Origin: Diabrotica undecimpunctata
Lineage: Eukaryota; Arthropoda; Insecta; Coleoptera; Chrysomelidae
Direction of reading: 5' to 3'
NCBI RefSeq assembly: GCF_040954645.1
Contig: NC_092803.1
Coordinates: forward strand, 85,174,417-85,238,416
DNA length: 64,000 bases
Numbering within the stretch: the first letter of the stretch is position 1; every line of letters starts with the position of its first letter. Of the stretch, positions 60,471-64,000 are shown one piece after another. The position numbers and the translations under genes were made by a program. The notes under the pieces were generated by a model. It saw nothing but the letters and a program-made list of their open reading frames with translations. It was not told the DNA's origin and searched no databases.

Positions 60471-61119
60471 AACAAAAAAAAACACGTGCAAGACGACTGG
60501 CAAGCAATAAGTGACGTAGCCGGCTTGTGCACTTCACCACTGAGTTATGGAACTCTAATATACCATTTGCACTCATTGCCGCCACGATTCAAATTAAAAC
60601 GTATGTACCAAGAAAGCTAGGGGTCGGTCCGCTTTAGGAGGATGGTCCACATCAGTTCTGACCTGAAGTAATGTCAAGAAAAATATAAAATACATTGTCA
60701 GTCATGTTTAAGTACAGTTTTATATTGTCCTACAGTTGAGAATAAAAATAAATTATAATTGTTGATGCTCAGTTCACCTAAATTAAATTATAACAAAGAA
60801 TATCAAATAAGCTTATAATTATTACTGATAACATTGTTTTGAGTAACTCATTGCTTAGGTATTTGGAAAATTTGGATCATAATTGCAGTTTTTTGTTATT
60901 GTTAACGACTGATTTCCAACATGAAATTAATGTCATTTTAATGTGTTTACACCCTCACTAAAATTGAGTATAAATTCTAAACTTGAAATTAATTTTAGTT
61001 AGTTCGTTTGATGCGTTCAAGTTCATTAATTGTTGGTTAGTTCATTTGATTCGTTGAAGTTCATATCGACTATAGTTATTATTGTGGTTTCTTGTGTTAT
61101 AAAGATTGAATTTATTAAT
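60471..61119. other. intergenic segment
   Basis: AT-rich with the near-duplicate words 'gttcgtttgatgcgttcaagttcatt' and 'gttcatttgattcgttgaagttcat' at 61003 and 61040. Possibly the leader of the following transposon. No gene seen. Confidence 0.4.
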
Positions 61120-62410
61120 GGAGAACTCTGAAACATCCCCAGGGGAAGGCATTGTCATTAGGGGAGAAACAAATCTTAGTCAGCATGGTGAATTATCGTG
61201 TAAATCAAGGATATGATTCACTTTCAAAAATAATACAAACAGTGGCCGTAGAAACCGGCATTTCCGAAAAAACAATTTACTTTGTAAGAAAAGAAAATTC
61301 CTCGGCACTTGGATTACAATCAGCAAAGAGACGATCCAAGAACAAGCTAACTTCATTATTGCGTGATAAAACTTACGATGAAGGAACAAAGAGTAGCATT
61401 CTTGGAATAGTGCATGATTTTTTTCGTAAGAATACCTACACCCCAACATAACATTCTCTATTAGCAATAGTAAATAAAGACGAACATCTTCCTAATTTTT
61501 CTAGAACTACACTGCATAGACTAATTAAGGACATGGGATTTGTGTACACAAAACGGGACAGAAAGTCAATGTTGATAAAAAAAACCAGAAATTATTTCTT
61601 GGCGCCATCGATATTTGCGAGAAATTCGTACGTTTCGGAAACAAAACTACAACATTGTATATTTGGACGAATCATGGGTAAATATTGGTCAAAGTGTCAA
61701 TTGTGAATGGAAGGACACTTCCGTATCGTCACATAGAGATGTATTAGTTCGTGGACTCACTACAGGCTTGAAACCCCCTACTGCACGTGACCCACGCTCC
61801 ATTTTACTGCATGCAGGAAGTAATGGATGGACCTCTTTTCGAAAATTGGTTTAAATCTAAACTTCTTCCAAATATTCCCGATAAAACTATAATAGTAATG
61901 GACAATGCGTCGTATCACTCCAGGAAGTTGGAAATAATTTCGAACAATTCTGACATGAAGAAAGAAATAAAGGAGTGGTTGCGTTCAAAGGATATTTATT
62001 TCGAAGAAGATTACCTAAAATCCGATCTGTTGGACGTTGTAGCTCATTTTAAATCGATAATAATAATAGATAATAGATGAAATTGCAAAAAGTAAGAATG
62101 TTAAGTTGCTAAGATTACCTCCATATCTAAACTAAATCCGATAGAGATGGTATGGAGTGAAGTAAAAAGTTTCGTGGCAAGACATAACACGAACTTTACG
62201 AAGGAACAAGTAGAAAATCTAATACATGAAGCGTACTCTCAAGTTACTCCACAAAAATAGATATAATTACGTGCAACACGTAATTAGCATAGAATAACAG
62301 ATGTGGAATATCGATAATTGACTGGACAATATCGACTCTGATTATAATAAACCTTAATGACGACAGTGGCAGTGAAAGTGAGGAAGACGGGAGTATAGAA
62401 GAAATGTAAA
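61120..62410 (+). pseudogene. Tc1/mariner-group transposase relic
   Basis: Frames in order: MSLGEKQILVSMVNYRVNQG with a helix-turn-helix-like GISEKTIYFVRKE, TTLHRLIKDMGFVYTKRDRK, IVYLDESWVNIGQSVNCEW (first Asp), IIVMDNASYHSRKLEI (second Asp), LLRLPPYLN and an IEMVWSEVKSFVARHNTNFT segment (Glu of NPIE position), and an acidic tail SGSESEEDGSIEEM. Several frameshifts. It would have cut at TA sites. Confidence 0.78.
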
Positions 62411-62505
62411 ATACACAATTTAAATACATTTTAATTATTTATGTAGGTAACAATAAAACACTGAAAACTTTGTTTTCAAACTTCCACAAAATTTATTTTA
62501 AATTC

Positions 62506-62549
62506 TTATCACTACAGCTGTTTCGGCTGATTGCCTTTCTCAAGTGATC
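62506..62549 (-). ncRNA. variant hammerhead ribozyme motif with U3-A8, PLE-3
   Basis: On the minus strand: stem I ATCAC/GTGAT, core TTGAGAA (62537-62543), extra A, stem II GGC/GCC with loop AATCA, GAAA (62521-62524), self-complementary ACAGCTGT (62514-62521) as stem III, A as the cleavage base. It lies in the 3' tail of PLE-3. Confidence 0.65.
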
Positions 62550-62581
62550 TGTTTTTGGTATGGGTTTACACTTTATAGTCT

Positions 62582-64000
62582 CTAATGAAATAGGTTGAGG
62601 AGGGGAGAACTGTTTGTCTCAAGCTGGTCATTCAGAATTATATCTGTGTTTTTTAATTTGTTGATTTCCATAGATTCTAACAAAGATAGCTTAAGGTCTT
62701 TATTTTGAATGTGGAGAATTTTAAATTCGTCATTAAAAGAATGATTATGATCTAGAAGGTGAAGTGCGTATGTAGAATCTGTTTTTCTATTATTGAAAGC
62801 CCTTTTATGTTCTGCTATTCGTTTATTAAAATTTCTACCTGTTTGACCAATGTAAGTTTTTGGGCAGTCGCCACATTTAAGTTTGTACACACCACTGTGT
62901 AAGTGTTTTTTATGTTGGCTCTTGTTGTTTTTAATATATTTGCCTAGGTTGTTATTTTAATTACTATTTAACTGGGAATAAGCCACAATTAAAGGTTAAA
63001 ATAATAAACGTATTTTAACCTTTAATTGTGGCTTATTCCCAGTTAAATAGTAATTAATTTAAAATGCCACAAGAAAATAGCTTCAGAACAATATTAGGTT
63101 GTTATTTGTTCTGAAAGCTGGTGTTATTCCTTTCTTTTTTATGTGTTTGGCTATTTTTGTTGATATTTTGCCTGTATATGTAATCGAGCAGAAGGTAGTG
63201 GGTTTTTTCTTTGGTGGTGGAAATACTAAGTTCAGGGCTTTCTTGTGTAGTTTTTGATTTAATATTTTATTAATTGTTTGTTCGTTGTATCCATTGTTTA
63301 CTGCTATTTGCTTAATGATATTTAATTCTGTCTCAAAATTGTATTTTGACATAGGAATTGCTGTTAATCTATGTAACATACTATGATAGGCTGCCAGTTT
63401 ATGTTGTGTGGGATGGGATGATAAATTGTGAATAGTCGTGTTAGTATGGGTAGGTTTATGAAATATGGAGAAGTCATGTTTGTTTTTAAGCCTGGTAATT
63501 TTTAAATCTAAAAAATTTATGGATTGATTTTGTTCTGTTTCTATTGTAAATTCAATATGACTATGAAGAAAATTAATATACGATAAAAATTGGTCGAGTT
63601 GCCTGTTAGTTCCTGTGAAACATACCAGTACATCGTCTACGTATCTCCACCAATATAAAAACTGTTTGAATATGGGATGTTTTAAAATCTTTGTCTCTAG
63701 ATGATCCATAAAAATATCTGATAGCAATGGGCTTAGAGGATTGCCCATTATAAGTCCTGCACTGTTATTTGTATATAATTCATTATTAAATTCAAAGTAG
63801 TCCTGGTTTATGCAACTTCAAGAAGATGTAAAATTTCAGATGTAATGATTGGATTTGTACTATTTTGGTCTAAAAGGTTTTTTACTAGAATAAAAGTTTC
63901 TGTAGGAGGGATACTAGGAAAAAGATTCTTTACGTCAAATGAAATTAATCTGGAGTTGTTAGATAATTGAAAATGTTGTATTTTATTAACTAGTTCTATT
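62582..64000 (-). pseudogene. PLE-3 RT and GIY-YIG endonuclease, interrupted, runs off the window
   Basis: On the minus strand ISFDVKNLFPSIPP (motif A) lies near 63930; a frameshift near 63818 precedes YFEFNNELY and GLIMGNPLSPLLSD (motif B). WWRYVDDVLVCFTG (motif C) has both Asp. The linker KHIKKKGITPAFRTNNNL is cut by a 137-bp insertion; after it GKYIKNNKSQ and VYKLKCGDCPKTYIGQTGRN (GIY-YIG) lead to the stop at 62582. This family differs from PLE-1. The start lies beyond the window. One shift and one insertion make this copy dead. Confidence 0.85.
62958..63094. mobile_element. 137-bp palindromic PLE-end insertion
   Basis: Arms AATTACTATTTAACTGGGAA... and the exact reverse complement (about 45 bp each) around a short spacer with ATAAACG, then about 35 bp more. 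Flanked by TAGGTTGTTATTT at 62945-62957 and 63095-63107, a 13-bp target duplication. The arms equal the PLE end at 48385-48450. It lies inside PLE-3. Confidence 0.85.

Overview
The window is eukaryotic and almost certainly from an insect with a large, AT-rich, transposon-filled genome. A beetle is my guess, but the sequence does not prove it. The only host-gene piece I can support is one exon of a UCP4-like mitochondrial carrier (49455-49659, minus strand) with GT/AG splice sites. Nearly everything else is mobile DNA, often nested, and cut by nine long (TA)n arrays.

Layout. 1-4403: apparently complete Penelope-like element (PLE-1) with two pseudo-LTRs and one intact RT + GIY-YIG ORF. 4498-6890: hAT remnants on both strands. 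7640-10890: 5'-truncated, inverted-arm PLE-2. 11367-12030: MITE. 12150-13620: mariner and Crypton-like relics. 14084-14560: DUF4780-like ORF. 15033-26696: minus-strand LTR retrotransposon in tandem form (LTR-internal-LTR-internal-LTR) with identical internal copies. 27065-36700: P-like DNA transposon with perfect CA...TG terminal repeats and THAP exons, itself filled with an old non-LTR element, a PLE fragment and other repeats. 37397-43715: young Ty3/gypsy element with apparently identical LTRs, a SAP-domain Gag, and a macrodomain plus zinc-finger-like tail fused behind the integrase. 44994-47448: cut-and-paste transposon with subterminal repeats, lying between large inverted arms. 50915-60470: I-like non-LTR retrotransposon carrying a hAT in its 5' UTR and a small PLE in its endonuclease. 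61120-62410: Tc1/mariner-group relic. 62450-64000: another PLE (PLE-3), itself hit by a 137-bp PLE palindrome.

How it works together. PLEs are the recurrent theme. Ten hammerhead-ribozyme motifs from about five PLE families can be folded by eye. All share an extra nucleotide after A9 and a loop-less, self-complementary stem III, which suggests action as dimers. Two families replace the C3-G8 core pair with U3-A8. The most unusual protein is the gypsy integrase carrying an OARD1/TARG1-like macrodomain. Most other coding regions are broken by stops, frameshifts, deletions or nested insertions. No tRNA, rRNA, CRISPR array or bacterial-type operon was seen.
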